From Semisulcospira habei (Eukaryota > Mollusca > Gastropoda > Semisulcospiridae), in NCBI GenBank assembly GCA_036245525.1, contig BTPG01000005.1, forward strand, positions 179,560,198 through 179,624,197: 64,000 nucleotides of DNA, in the 5' to 3' direction. Within the stretch, counting starts at the first letter, position 1. Each line of letters begins with the position of its first letter. The notes beneath the pieces are model-generated. The model searched no databases. It saw only the letters and a program-made list of their open reading frames with translations, and had not been told where the DNA came from. The position numbers were made by a program, and so were the translations under genes. Of this stretch, positions 10,574 to 21,296 are shown in pieces.

Positions 10574-10692
10574 GAGTGAAAAACCGAAGTTCTGGGAAGA
10601 GTTTCGCACCATTGACTCAGATTGTCAATAGGATATTCCTATTGACTCTTCGAGTCAGTGGCACAAAACTCTTGCCATAAGTTCGGTTTTCT
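10574..10692. repeat. imperfect inverted repeat
   Basis: AAAACCGAAGTTCTGGGAAG at the left pairs imperfectly with CTTGCCATAAGTTCGGTTTT at the right. The inner arms GTCAATAGGA/TCCTATTGAC meet at the centre. Likely another foldback element. Confidence 0.65.
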
Positions 10693-10749
10693 TCTACTCG
10701 GTGGTTAAGCAAGCTGACAATCAACATGAACAAGTGTGAACGGTCTATC

Positions 10750-10754
10750 CCGTG
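10750..10754. other. left 5-bp target duplication of Gypsy element
   Basis: CCGTG here is repeated at 15698-15702, just outside the two LTR ends. Confidence 0.85.
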
Positions 10755-11327
10755 TGATGTGTTTCCACTTCTATGTGAAGAAGTACCCAACGGAGAAAGA
10801 AACACGCTTAGAAAAGGCGGGTACAACACAATTTATTAATATTTCGGGTAAATACCCTTTGTCAAAATAGACAAACAAACAAACAGAGAGATTGGCCTCT
10901 ACTTATCTTCATTGTCTGGGCTGACTCATTCCTTCTGCCAATGAAGATAAGTAGCGGCTAATCTCTCTGTTTGTTTGTTTGTCTATTTTGACAAAGGGTA
11001 TTTACCCGAAATATTAATAAATTGTGTTGTACCCGTCTTTTCTAAGCGTGTTTCTTTCTCCGTTGGGTACTTCTTTGCATATTACACGCTTGGCAGTCAC
11101 CTTTTTGGTCTGGATTGTTCACTTCTATGTGAGCTGGATGGACTTTGATTCAAACCAAACATGCACTCACAAAATACAGGGAAGCTATTTCATAACTTGG
11201 CGGCAAACACGCTACTTTTTATTTTTTCTCTGATCATGCGCAGTCCCCAAGGGAAATAATCACCGGAGCGAAACAATCACTATACAGGAGTTGTCTCCTA
11301 TAGACCAATATGCTTTATTATATGACA
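10755..11327 (-). repeat. 3' LTR, split by a nested insertion
   Basis: LTR sequence at 10755-10781 resumes at about 11119 and runs to 11327. The intervening foldback is flanked by CACTTCTATGTGA on both sides. Without the insert this LTR would be about 220 bp, the same as its partner. Confidence 0.88.
10782..11118. mobile_element. foldback element nested in the Gypsy 3' LTR
   Basis: The left arm begins AGAAGTACCCAACGGAGAAA and the right arm ends TTTCTCCGTTGGGTACTTCT. The two arms of about 140 bp are nearly identical and flank a short centre near 10916-10940 (CTGGGCTGACTCATTCC). A tail CACGCTTGGCAGTCACC then GGTCTGGAT follows the right arm. The 13-bp LTR motif CACTTCTATGTGA is duplicated at the insertion. 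Related single arms lie at 16317, 18705 and 55185, and a compact palindrome at 50600. Confidence 0.8.
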
Positions 11328-11340
11328 CCTCCCCATTTGA
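11328..11340 (-). other. polypurine tract of the Gypsy element
   Basis: On the minus strand the bases just before the 3' LTR read CAAATGGGGAGG, purine-rich and directly adjacent to TGTCATA. Confidence 0.65.
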
Positions 11341-11646
11341 GTTAAAAACTTATCTAAACTGAACACAATCAAATTCTTATTTAACGAAAGAAACCGAATC
11401 TTTCCGAGATCGAACCGAAACGGAAGTGTTTTAGTTTTATGCGACCAGCAAAGCGTCTCTATCAATAATGATCAGAGAATCAGCAAAGCGTCTGTTTAAT
11501 CATAATAAAAGAACAAACTTGAACCTAAAAACACAAGCTCTCAGCTTTTACTCTACACAAACCTATCTATCGCAAAAAAATGCGACCCCACATGTATGTT
11601 CACAATACATGGGTAACCACACCACAACGAAGAACGGGCCCTCGAA

Positions 11647-12821
11647 TTACTGGAATCTTGCAGGCTTGATCACCACCCTGCCAGGTCTAGTAGTGTATGG
11701 CTGTATTTGTGACTCAGGTGGTCTGCCTGTCTGGGCTGAGTCTTGCGCTGAAGGTGAATCCTTGGACTGCTTCGGCAGTTGAAGCTCGTCGGACGTCATC
11801 GATCCACTGGTCAACTCTCTGGTCTCGACCGTCTGCCTCGGCTCACTGGCAGCAGCTGGACTCTCTGTATGCACACTGCGTCTAAGGTGCTTGCGGTTAC
11901 GTCTCAGTACTCTGCTTGGAGTTTTTACCAGGTATGACCTTAGTGCGACTTGGTGGATCACCGCACCTGGACGCTTACACCCGGTCTCCTGTTCATCTCT
12001 CACAAGGACAGAGTCTCCTGGGGAAAGCTCAGGTAAGGGACTTGCTGACTGATCAAAGTACTGTTTCTGGTACAACTTTGATTTGTCGTCTCGCTGTTGT
12101 ACAACTTTTGGATCAACCGTCTTTGGAGCTAGAGTGGAAGGTAGCACGGGCAAAGTCGCACACAGCCTGCGGCCAAAAGCTAGTTCTGCAGGACTGACAC
12201 CTAAACTACTAGGGATAGGTGTCGCGTGGTAGAACAATAGGACCATGTGTTGATCATCCTGTTTTAGAATGCCCTTTGCACTTTGGACTCCACGTTCTGC
12301 TTCACCATTACTTTGTGGATGACCCGGGCTGCTAGTCACGTGCTTGAACTTTCAGTCTCTGACAAATCTTGTGAACTGGAAAAAACCAAATTGTGGTCGG
12401 TTATCTGAGACAAACGTTTCTGGAATGCCATGGGTGGCAAAGATCTCTTTTAGCTTCTCGATCACTGAGTTTGATGTATGGTTGTTCGGGAGAAATTTTA
12501 TGTCTATGTACCTTGAATAATAACCAACTGATACAAGGTAATGGTGTCTTTGTATTTCAAGAAGATCCACTCCAATAATCTGGAATGGGCGATCTGGCAT
12601 TTTCGATGGTAGGAGAGCTCACTAGCCTGTGTCGGCCTCTTCTCAAGACAGTATTGGCATGCTGAAACACGGTCTTGGATTTCCTCTGAAATCCGTGGCC
12701 ACCAGACGGCTTGCCTGGCACGTTCACGAGACCTTGTGATGCCTAAGTGTCCATCATGGATCCTGTCTAGGATTTCTGGACGCATGCTGTAGGGTATGAC
12801 AATGCAATCACCTCTTGTCAC
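11647..12821 (-). pseudogene. Gypsy integrase, broken
   Basis: On the minus strand, 12821-12504 carries an integrase-type zinc-finger region (HDGHLGITRSRERAR, then CQYC). 12600-12352 carries catalytic Asp motifs GVDLLE and VSDNRPQF. 12339-11647 carries SNGEAERGVQSAK with the catalytic Glu, plus a long C-terminal tail ending in TTRPGRVVIKPARF, typical of Gypsy integrases. The three pieces are in different frames or split by stops, which places disabling breaks near 12600 and 12345. Confidence 0.85.
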
Positions 12822-12849
12822 AATGTCACTGACAACACTCAGTTCTCCG

Positions 12850-13487
12850 CTAACAGCAAAATAATCTCTCGCTGCCAGTTTCAGCTGTCAGCCTTGTAAG
12901 CCGTATCTCCTGTATTTTGGTCTCAGATACTGGCCAAGAAGATGTAACTTCACTCACGTATGACTGCACATCTTCTTCTGAAGTAGCAGTACTGCTGGCT
13001 GATGGACTTTTGGACAGCGTATCAGCAATGATCAAGTCCCTGCCAGGTTTTAACTCAGCATGAGGCTTGAACCTCATAAGCCGCATTACAAGTCTCTGGG
13101 GTATCAAAGGCGTTTCTGAGAGATCCTTTGTGTTGATTAGGGGAACCAATGGCTTATGGTCCGTTTGTAATGTGAAATTATCAAGCCCCACTAAGTAGTG
13201 CTCAAAACGCTCACAAGTCCACACGGCGGCCAGACACTCTTTCTCGGTCTGTGCTTAGTGACGCTCTGAGGGCGTGAGGGTGCGCGAACAGAATGCAACA
13301 GGGTATAGTCTATCGCTACCTTCCTGAAGCAGAACACCACCGATCTCATAGCTGCTTCAGTCTGCAGATACTATGGTCGGCTTGGTAGGATCGAAGTAGG
13401 CCAATGTTGGTGCTGTGATCAGCATCTCCTTAACTTTGCGGTATGCTTCAGTCTGCTCAGGTCCCCAGACCTATGCACTCTTTTTAG
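12850..13487 (-). pseudogene. Gypsy RNase H region, broken
   Basis: 13224-12850 reads WTCERFEHYLVGLDNFTLQT with TDHKPLV, and later GRDLIIADTLSKSP, which are RNase H/connection signatures of Gypsy pol. The DNA between 13487 and 13224 lies in the expected position but has lost an open frame. Confidence 0.8.
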
Positions 13488-14087
13488 TTAGCAGATCGTA
13501 GCTGAAAGTTGAGGAAGGTATCTCCCGAGGTAAGTAATCATCCCAAGAAATCTTCTCAGCTCGGCGACGTTTGCTGGGTCTTTTAGGTCGATAATGGCAT
13601 CAACCATGGCTAGGTCGGGTTTGATACCCTTGGAGCTCACAATATGGCCAAGAAAAGCAATTTCACGATTCCTGAACTCACACGTGCTCTCGTTTAGAGT
13701 AAGTCCCACACTGTTCAGTCTCTGTAAGACAGGTTGTATCAGCTTCTCAAGCTCTTCGTCACTCTTATTATTGTGTAAGATGTCATCGAAGTAGCATATG
13801 ACACCTTCTATGTTGCTTAGGATTTCAGTCATCGCTCGTTAAAAGATCTCTGATGCACTGGAAATTCCGAAAGGCAGCCGTTTCATGTAATAGCGTCCAA
13901 ACAGGTTGATAAAACAAGTAAGTATGGCTGTCTCGGAATCCAAGGGCATTTGCCAAAATATACTCTTCGCATCTAGTTTTGTGAAGATAGTGGAACCCTG
14001 AAGCTTACGAAGAATGTTATCCACGGTCGGTATAACATACCTTTCTCTCTGCACTGCTTCGTTAAGACTTTTGAGGTCAACACACAC
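13488..14087 (-). pseudogene. Gypsy reverse transcriptase, broken
   Basis: 14087-13839 contains CVDLKSLNEA, a KLDAKSIFWQMPL motif with the first catalytic Asp, and RLPFGISSA. After an in-frame stop, 13832-13488 continues with ICYFDDIL, a YxDD-type catalytic motif, and AFLGHIVSSKGI then LRRFLGMITYL. Order and spacing fit a Gypsy RT. A stop at about 13836 and another break upstream of 14087 disable it. Confidence 0.88.
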
Positions 14088-14124
14088 GAATCATAGGTGA
14101 CACCCACTCACATTCTGTGATTTC

Positions 14125-14556
14125 CTAGATGATGTCCTCATCTTTCATGCGTTGAAGCTGTTTCTTCACTTTTTCCTGACTGGGGATCGGCACTTGTCTC
14201 GCGACAGTCACACTGTATGGTGTCACCCCATCCTTTAAGCGAATCTTCACCGGTGGGCACTTCACTGTTCCCAGACCGACTGTTCCGATACGCTTCACAA
14301 GGCCAAGCTCTGTGGCGGCTGTGCCTCTGCTCAGGAGGTTGTCTGCCTCCCCATCTATGACGTAGATGGTAGCTTGAGTAGTCTCGAGTGTAGCCTTGAA
14401 CACTCCTAGACTCCTCAACTTCCCACCTGCGCTGACAAGTGTGACGTTGTCTGGTTTCAGGAAAGGCTTTCCAAGCTTCGCCCACGTTGCTCTGCTGATG
14501 ACATTGACATCTGCGCCGGTGTCAATCTTGAAGCTGATCTGCTTGCCTCTGACCAC
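14125..14556 (-). pseudogene. Gypsy protease and start of pol, frameshifted
   Basis: The aspartic protease active site FKIDTGADVNVIS is clear near the N-terminus. The protein continues to VARQVPIPSQEKVKKQL, the usual lead into RT. The frame is offset from the zinc-knuckle segment upstream and closes before RT, so it is separated from both neighbours by frameshifts. Confidence 0.85.
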
Positions 14557-15418
14557 CAGGTTCGTCAGTCACCACTGATCCAACAAAGAATTCTTTCACA
14601 TCTGTAGTCTCAACTTCTTGCACAATCTTTGTCTTTGATCTACACACTCTAGCAAAATGTGACATTTTACCACACTTCACGCATTTCTTTCCCATTGCTG
14701 GACAGCGTTCATGTGAGACAGTCCACACCTACTACTAGTTGGAACTTGGTCTATTTTGCTGCCGCTCTGTTGATTCTGCCTGCCTCCCCTTTGAGGAAAG
14801 TTTTTATTTCTGTGATATCTATCTCCATGGCTCACTTTGTCAACGTTGTGCCCTGCGGCTCCCTGTAGCTGTAAATCTCTTTTAACCTGTTCTTGTTGTT
14901 GAGCCATAGTGGTTGCTGACTTCATGGTTAGGTCTGCGTGAGTTGAAGCTTCTCAGAAAGTTCTTTGTCTAGCAGGCCTATTAAAAGTTTAACCCGAATG
15001 CAGTCGTCTTTATTCGGAAATTCACAGTGCGTTGCAAGGTCATGCAGACTTCTAATGTACTCTTCTACTGTCTCTCCAGGATGCTGGTCTCTTCTCGCGA
15101 ACGTAGCCCTCTCATAAATGAGATCCTCTTCGGAAGGGAATATTCATCAAACTTACCCACAACAATCTCAAAGTCTTTCTTCTGTTCGTCATTCAAGTTG
15201 AATGTTGCGAATATCTTGCCTGCCTCTGCCCCTAAGGCGTAGAAAAGGCTACTAACTTGCACCTCGCCACTGTCTCTGTTCAGCTTTGTTTCCAGACGAA
15301 AATGCTGGAAACGCTCTTTCCAACCGGCCCATAGCGGCTGGCTCACGCAAAGATAAATTCCTTTGGTGGCTTGAACATTGTCCTCTTCCAGAATTATGCA
15401 CTTCAAATGAACAGTCAC
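14522..15418 (-). pseudogene. Gypsy gag with CCHC zinc knuckle, broken
   Basis: 15418-15065 carries a capsid-like helical region (VSSLFYALGAEAGKIFATF then FEIVVGKFDEY) resembling K02A2.6-type gag. The frame is lost at about 15105. Further down, 14728-14522 contains the nucleocapsid knuckle CVKCGKMSHFARVC (C-X2-C-X4-H-X4-C). The breaks mean no complete Gag is made. Confidence 0.8.
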
Positions 15419-15459
15419 TGCTGTTGCACGCTAACTTCTGACACCATTTCGTGTCATGA

Positions 15460-15477
15460 CACCCACTTCTGACACCA
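15460..15477 (-). other. primer-binding-like site
   Basis: Immediately inside the 5' LTR the minus strand reads TGGTGTCAGAAGTGGG. It starts with TGG, as complements of tRNA CCA ends do. A similar TGGTGTCAGAAGT lies about 40 bp further in. I do not assign the tRNA. Confidence 0.65.
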
Positions 15478-15697
15478 TGTCGTGTTTCCACTTCTATGTG
15501 AACTGGATGGACTTGGATTCAAACCAAACTTGCACTCACAAAATACAGGGAAGCCATTTCATAACTTGGCGGCAAATATGCTACTATTTATTTTCTTCTC
15601 TGAGCATGCGCAGTCCCCAAGGGAAATAATTACCGGAGAGAGAGAACCACTATACAGGAGCTGTCTCCTATAGACCAATATGCTTCATTATACGACA
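15478..15697 (-). repeat. 5' LTR of the Gypsy element
   Basis: The 220-bp LTR on the minus strand starts TGTCGTATAATG and ends ACACGACA. Differences from the 3' LTR are scattered substitutions, consistent with an old insertion. CCGTG at 15698-15702 is the matching target duplication. Confidence 0.9.
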
Positions 15698-15702
15698 CCG
15701 TG

Positions 15703-15926
15703 GAGCGCATTGCCATTATAATTAGCGATACACTTTTCTTTTTTTTTGGTTATCAGGCAAACAAGTCCACAGTCAGAGAAATCGTTGTACCACAACTGCA
15801 TGCAGAATGAACACTCCCTTGAAACGGCTAAGAGAGGGGTTAGAGGTTACTGATCCATCACAGATGGCCATGAGCGAGGCAATATTCCGTGCAAAGCTTG
15901 CAGCATGCAGTTACAAAAAGACAATA
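15703..15926. other. no gene seen
   Basis: Short spacer with a T-run; nothing recognised. Confidence 0.4.
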
Positions 15927-16316
15927 TCCTAACAAGATAAGGATTTCATCCGAGTCTACCATAATTTATTGTTTGGAGCGTACATGCGTTTTTCTTTTAG
16001 TAACATTCAGAGTTCATGTTCATATTTTAAGCTTATCCTTCTGATCCATTTCTCTCCTCTCTAACCCAACCTCTGATTAAAACACACCAGCGCACAAATA
16101 TAGACGGGCACATGGCACATTAGTATGATCTGTGGGATAATATAGCGACAGGAATTCTGAAGACGAAGACGAGCAGCAAAATGACGTCACTATAAGCTTC
16201 ACGTCATGGCTAGTCCCATGACACCGTGTACACAGTGACGAATTTAATATCAATTCAAAAACATTGTATAACACTGTCATCTGGTGTTTAGCGACAATTT
16301 AGGAACATTGTTTAAC

Positions 16317-16405
16317 ACTAAATCCAGACCAAAAAGGTGACTGCCAAGCCTGTAAAATGCAAAGAAATACCCAACGAAGAAAGAAACACGCTTAAAAAAG
16401 ACAAA
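16317..16405 (+). repeat. single arm of the repeat seen at 10782
   Basis: ATCCAGACCAAAAAGGTGAC through AAATACCCAACGAAGAAAG to ACACGCTTA matches the foldback arms at 10782 and 50562. Confidence 0.75.
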
Positions 16406-16603
16406 AGGTGGAAAAGGTGGAAAATGCATGCAAGCTCATACAGAAGAGGCTTTGTGGGCATGGCCATTCCACTTTAATCTTCAAAATGGCTGTGGCTACG
16501 CCAGCCCACAGAACGTATAACCGGTAGGAAGCTCCGTGTGTCTGCCTTCTGTGTTTGTGTGTGTCATTCTGCCATTTACGTTTGTGTGTGCCATTGCCGT
16601 CCC

Positions 16604-16640
16604 CCCCCCCCCTCCGCCTAGGCGGAGGGGGGGGGGGGAT
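16604..16640. repeat. poly-C/poly-G hairpin
   Basis: A C-run plus TCCGCCTA and its inverse TAGGCGGA plus a G-run form a GC-only stem of about 18 bp. Confidence 0.8.
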
Positions 16641-16659
16641 TAAAGGGAGATAATGAGTT

Positions 16660-17213
16660 CGTAATCAAACGGAAAATGGCAGGCAGAGGCAGTACCAACA
16701 GGCCTTCACTGCACCAATAACAAAGCTGAAGTGGAAGCCCTGGTCCGTGCTGCAAACACCCTGATGCCCAGATTGTCTTCCTGACTGATGCCATGTCTGT
16801 CCTTGATGTAGCAACAAGATGAGAATGGAGTCAGCTTCACAGAGATGAAGACCATCATTAAGTCTGTGTACAGACCACCACAACGACCCCTAGACAGTTA
16901 CCATCAGCTGTCCAGACAAGAGCAGGTGATCATCTTCCGTCTGAGGACCGGGCACGACCGACTCAATTTCCACCTGCACAGACGCTTCCACCTCGTGCCA
17001 TCTCCCCTGTGCCCTTGTGGAGAAGCAGAACAGACCACAGCACATCCTCCAGAACCACCAGCTGCTGAGGGAGGAGATATGGCCGAAGCCCGCCACTCTA
17101 CAAGAGAAACTGTACGGGCCTGTGGAGGCGCTACAGAAGACCACATATTTCTTTTTGAGAGCCAAACTCCAAGTGTGACGGCGTTAGAGAAGAAGAAGAA
17201 GAAGTTCTAAATC
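16660..17213 (+). pseudogene. LINE ORF2 C-terminal fragment with RNase H
   Basis: 16710-16820 in a broken frame gives NKAEVEALVRAA and QIVFLTDAMSV, typical of the RNase H domain of I/Nimb/Jockey-type LINEs. 16845-17040 gives SRQEQVIIFRLRTGHDRLN and PLCPCGEAEQT, the post-RT cysteine region. After a +1 shift near 17045 the frame continues to RAKLQV. It ends in a (GAA)n tail at 17189-17205, so this is a 5'-truncated LINE on the plus strand. Confidence 0.75.
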
Positions 17214-17585
17214 CAGCGTTGTACCTCTTCAAAGTTTTCAATAATAATTAATTCAGTTATGCAAGTTTTGAAGCCACTATTCACTCCCATCAAACAGTCA
17301 GCCCTGGAAGAGGCTGTGTGGAACAAAACAGTCAGCTCTGGAAGAGGGTGTCTTTCGGATGAGTGACGTGAAACATCAAATTCGTCACAGTGTACACGGC
17401 GTCGTGAGACCAGTGATGCCACGACGTGAAGCTTATTGTGACGTCATTTTGCTGCTCGTGCTATTCTTCTTCTTCAGAACTCCTGTCGTTATTCCAGCCC
17501 ACAGCGCGTACTAATGGCGGGAAGCGCTGTGTGTCCGTGGTTATGTGTGTGTTATGGCATGTGTGGTGATCAGAGGTTGACTTAG

Positions 17586-17756
17586 AGATAATAATATAAT
17601 ACTAATAAAGGAGATTTGTTAAGCGCTTATTCTAAAAAGTAGCTCTAAGCGCTGATACAATGAAAAGGCTAACAGCTAACACGCACACACACAACATACG
17701 CACGCACACACTCACACAACAAACAAACACACACACACACACACACGCACTCATGC

Positions 17757-17836
<80 letters not shown>

Positions 17837-18503
17837 ACAGTGGTGATGTACACACGTACATGGCTGAGAAAATGAAATAGTGAAAGGCAGCGGTGTAGAG
17901 GTGGGTTTTGAGAAGTGATTTAAATAAGGAGAGCGTTTGACAGTTACGGACTAGGGCGGGGAGGCTATTTCATGTGGCGGGGCCACGATGTGAGAAGACA
18001 CGACCTCCACGTGTTTTACATTTGAAATTGGGAAGGCGAAATTTACGTGTGTCAGAGTCGGAAAGAGCGTAGGGTGCGAGATGGAGTATACAGATGGAGT
18101 AAGTCAAAGATATAGGCAAGCGAAGTCAGCTTGATAGAGTTAACTTGAATCACATGCAGGACAGTCTATACAGAATGCGTTCTTGTCAGTACGGGCAGCC
18201 ACTGGAGTTTCTTAATGGCGGGGCGGATATGGTCACGCTTACGCATGCGCAGAACTAAACGGGCAGCACTGTTTTGCACTCTATGCAGTTATCTAGCTGG
18301 GTTTGACATTTAGGCAGGCCGGAAAAGAGGGAGTTGCAGGTCTAACCGTGATAAAACAAAGAAGGAGACAAGGGTGGCAGTTGCTTCGGGCGTCAGATAC
18401 TGTCTAACACTGTTAATGCGCCGAAGTTCAATAAAAGCTGATCTGCACATATGACTAACATACTTATCCATTTTGAGGTGTCTGTCAATGAAAACACAGA
18501 GAT
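17586..18503 (-). mobile_element. 5'-truncated L2-like LINE inserted in foldback arm
   Basis: On the minus strand, 18503-18310 encodes SVFIDRHLKMDKYVSHMCRS and LTPEATATLVSFFVLSRLDL, a recognisable C-terminal RT segment of CR1/L2 LINEs. The coding remnant continues in broken frames with LSDLLHLYTPSR-like and FKSLLKTHLYTAAF-like pieces. The 3' UTR contains a large (CA)n tract and AGCGCTTAACAAATCTCC, then a TATTATTAT tail. The uninterrupted target is preserved at about 34055 (TTAGAGAGGAGGGAAATGG), which proves insertion. Confidence 0.8.
17681..17833. repeat. (CA)n microsatellite in a LINE 3' UTR
   Basis: Long CA tract with ACGC and CCA interruptions, inside the L2-like element. Confidence 0.95.
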
Positions 18504-18704
18504 GAGGGAAATGGATCAGAAGGATAAGCTGTAAAATATGAACAACTCTGAATGTTCCTAAAAGAAAAACGCACGTGATCTCCAAACAATACGGCAGACT
18601 TTGAGATGAAATCCTCATCTTGTTTTTATTTTAATTCTTCTTTTTTACTCACTTTTGTTTTTCTTTTATTTTATTTTACGTCACATCCTTCAGTTGCCAC
18701 ATTC

Positions 18705-18852
18705 CTTCTGCATTAAATGACGAGAAGTAGCGACTGATCTCTCTATTTGTTTGTTTGTCTATTTGAAAAAGGGTATTTGCCCGAAATATTTATAAATTGT
18801 GTTGTAACTGTCTTTTCTAAGAGTGTTTTTTTATCCGTTGGGTACTTCATTG
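18705..18852 (+). repeat. single arm of the repeat seen at 10782
   Basis: Contains TCTCTCTATTTGTTTGTTTG, then GGGTATTTGCCCGAAATATT and TCCGTTGGGTACTTC in the same order as the right arm at 10940-11075. Confidence 0.75.
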
Positions 18853-18884
18853 TTTAACACTGACGTCGTTGGCGCCTTTACGTC

Positions 18885-19224
18885 ACCGACACTGTCTGAT
18901 CCTTCTGAAGAGTCGAGAATTCTTACTTTTTATTTTTTTCTGCAATGAATTACTTTTTACGAAAAGGTTGAACAGGTACAAAGCTGGCTAACGAACTCAG
19001 CCCATGTCTATATCCAAGTTAGCTATATCCAAAATTCCGAGTGAACAGAAAAAAAAAATTACGGACTTGAACGCGGGTCGACCGACTTTATATAAACGGC
19101 AATTTTTCTCTTTAACAAGTCTACCATTTAAAATATGCTCTGAGGCACTCCGAAATACATCTGGATCAAAGCATTTCCTACAGTTTCAGGCCTGTAAGTA
19201 CACAAACACCGGAGATACTTGTGT

Positions 19225-19313
<89 letters not shown>

Positions 19314-19512
19314 ACACACGGAGTTTCCCGTCATACATACGTTCAATAGTGCAGTTAGCGTAGCGAGGCATGACGTAATGTTATCGTGTTACTTCACTGT
19401 TAGAGTCTGATGTGTGCCCGCCTATGTTTCTCATTTGCATGCTACGGAACGTACTCCGACCAGCTCCATCTCAAAGCCTACCGTATTTTCAATACGGTAG
19501 ACAATAAAAGGC
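18885..19512 (-). repeat. dispersed repeat H, inverted copy with (AC)n
   Basis: Matches 26744-27380 in reverse: shared pieces include GAGAATTCTT, TTGTGTCC(AC)n, GGAGTTTCCCGTCATACATACG-type sequence, ATGACGTAATGTTATCGTGT and CCGTATTTTCAATACGGTAG. The (AC)n at about 19228-19312 lies at the same internal position in both copies. Confidence 0.7.
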
Positions 19513-20270
19513 GCGTTATTACAGATGTACTCTGCTGAGCCAAGCCAGCTTTGTGGGCTGGCATGTAAGGTCTAAAATCACATTCCAACCCACAGGCATC
19601 CGGAGGGGGAAGACTTATGTGCCAGTTTGATATATACGTCCCCCCCCCCCCGTCCCCCCGCCCCGCCCCCCCCCCCCCAGCCCCCCATCCCCCCCCCCCC
19701 CCCCGTGTGTCGACCTACATCTATTTATTCTTGCTTGATCGCGCCAGAATATTGAGTCATGCCCACACAGAAAAGAGACTAAAATATGATATGCACTTGC
19801 TGACTGAAAACACAGGGCCACTGGTAAAAGAAACGCCTTATAAACTGTTTTGTTTTCATCCCTACGTCACAGGACCAATCTCTTTAGCGAAACCTGTGCC
19901 ACATGACTGAGCTACAAAAACCCTTGTAGGGACAAATGGCGGACTTTGTAGCCCTCTTTCTGACGCATCCTGGATGCCAGTTTTGTTCTATAAAAGATCA
20001 CCAAACGTTCTAAAGTAGGCCTACAAAGTTACTTAGTGTTGTTCGAAACAACAGGCAAACTACTGGAGACGGCAACGTCATGAAAGATTTTAAAATACGT
20101 CATAAGTCTATTATTTATAAATATATATTCCTTTTACGTCAGTCATGTCTGGCGCGATCCAGGTCGGCAGATTTCTTCTTGATTTCTTTTACAAAAATAT
20201 TGGAGGAATGAAAACAAATACATTATTGGTAGCAGGGGCTTACTGCACGAACCCTTGTAGGCCTTCGGGT
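19513..20270. other. no gene seen
   Basis: Includes a C-rich stretch at 19638-19705. Nothing else is recognised apart from a short GGTCTAAAATCACA piece near 19568 shared with the hairpin at 35889. Confidence 0.5.
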
Positions 20271-20325
20271 GGTCAAAGAAACCATTGTACCCCCCGCCTT
20301 CGAGGTACAATAGTTCCTTTGACCT
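20271..20325. repeat. hairpin
   Basis: GGTCAAAGAAACCATTGTACC pairs with GGTACAATAGTTCCTTTGACC around CCCCGCCTTCGA. Confidence 0.75.
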
Positions 20326-20449
20326 TGTAGCAAAACCCAGTCGACCAATAACTTATAATGTTCTTTCAACAAGAGAGATACAGAGATAAATGAGAACTCT
20401 TCTGCATTTAATTTAATTCACAACACGTTGATGGAATAAGAAAGAGAAA

Positions 20450-20457
20450 CACACACA

Positions 20458-20505
<48 letters not shown>

Positions 20506-20671
20506 CAAGCGCTCACACACATTCACACACATGAGCGCGCACACAAACACACAAATACACATACACATACAAACACACACACACACACACACACACACGC
20601 GCACGCACGCACGCACACACACACACAAACGCGCACGCACTCACACATAAACACCCACTCACCCATCAACC

Positions 20672-20763
<92 letters not shown>
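20450..20763. repeat. (CA)n microsatellite complex
   Basis: About 310 bp of CA repeats interrupted by CGCACG, AAACAC and CCCACC blocks. Confidence 0.95.
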
Positions 20764-20766
<3 letters not shown>

Positions 20767-21081
20767 ATGCACTGACATAAATATTCGTAACCATCTTTGT
20801 GGAGATGTCGTCAACTGACTTTACTGATATTTCTCTAAGATAATCAATCATTAAAGAAAGAAATAAAGAAGAAAAAAAAAACCACTTTGTTTAGAAGATA
20901 TTCATTTGACGCAAAGAACAAACGAGAACAAGGTACAAATGAATAACATTGTTCTCTGTTTGCCAGGTAGAGTAGGTACTCATCACATCACCCTCCCCCA
21001 CCCCCACCTCCCCCCCCCCCCTCCGCCCCCAACCCTCTTGAATTATTATTGCGGATTTATCTCCTGCGCATGCACCATACA
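20764..21081. other. no gene seen
   Basis: Contains a C-rich run at 20990-21027. The rest is unremarkable. Confidence 0.4.
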
Positions 21082-21296
21082 TTAACCCCTTGACTGCCTA
21101 GAAAAAGTGAGCACGATCCAAGTGCAAGCGAAATAGGTCCTCATGAGCCCCCGCAGTTGCGGGGGCTCATGAGGACCTATGTCTCTTGCTGAGACCAATG
21201 CGAAGCCATGTTTTTTGGGCGATTGATGCCCTTGGTCGTTGAATGGTCACAGATTTTAGATAAAAACAATACGTACAGTAACAGGGAAGGGGTTAA
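21082..21296. mobile_element. TH-C hairpin element, complete
   Basis: TTAA at both ends with CCCCTTGACTGCC and AGGGAAGGGG. Both arms carry TAGGTCCTCATGAG in place of the common TAGATCC form. Confidence 0.88.

Larger units (their letters stand above)
10755..15697 (-). mobile_element. Gypsy LTR retrotransposon, K02A2.6-like, dead
   Basis: Two LTRs (15478-15697 as 5', 10755-11327 as 3') bound about 4.1 kb of internal DNA on the minus strand. The order is gag, protease, reverse transcriptase, RNase H, integrase. The LTRs run TG..CA, a primer-binding-like TGG site follows the 5' LTR, and a purine-rich tract precedes the 3' LTR. A 5-bp CCGTG duplication flanks it, as expected for Gypsy. The integrase SNGEAERGV motif and the gag pattern resemble the K02A2.6/Mag-like group. 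Every coding part is broken by stops or frameshifts, so the copy is inactive. Confidence 0.93.
15927..18625. mobile_element. large foldback element with nested insertions
   Basis: The left end CAAGATAAGGATTTCATC is the inverse of the right end GATGAAATCCTCATCTTG. The left arm 15927-16316 matches, inverted, segments of the right arm 17214-17585 and 18504-18625, including GTCATTTTGCTGCTCGTG and CTTATCCTTCTGATCC. The centre carries another repeat and a LINE fragment, and the right arm is split by an L2-like LINE. A related unit lies at 33546-34178. Confidence 0.7.

Noticed and set aside
20450..20763. Open frames of 60-100 codons through CA/TG, GA, ATT and CAAAC repeats
   Set aside because: They encode only Thr-His, Cys-Val, Arg-Glu, Ile or Asn runs in all frames; these are microsatellite artefacts throughout the window.
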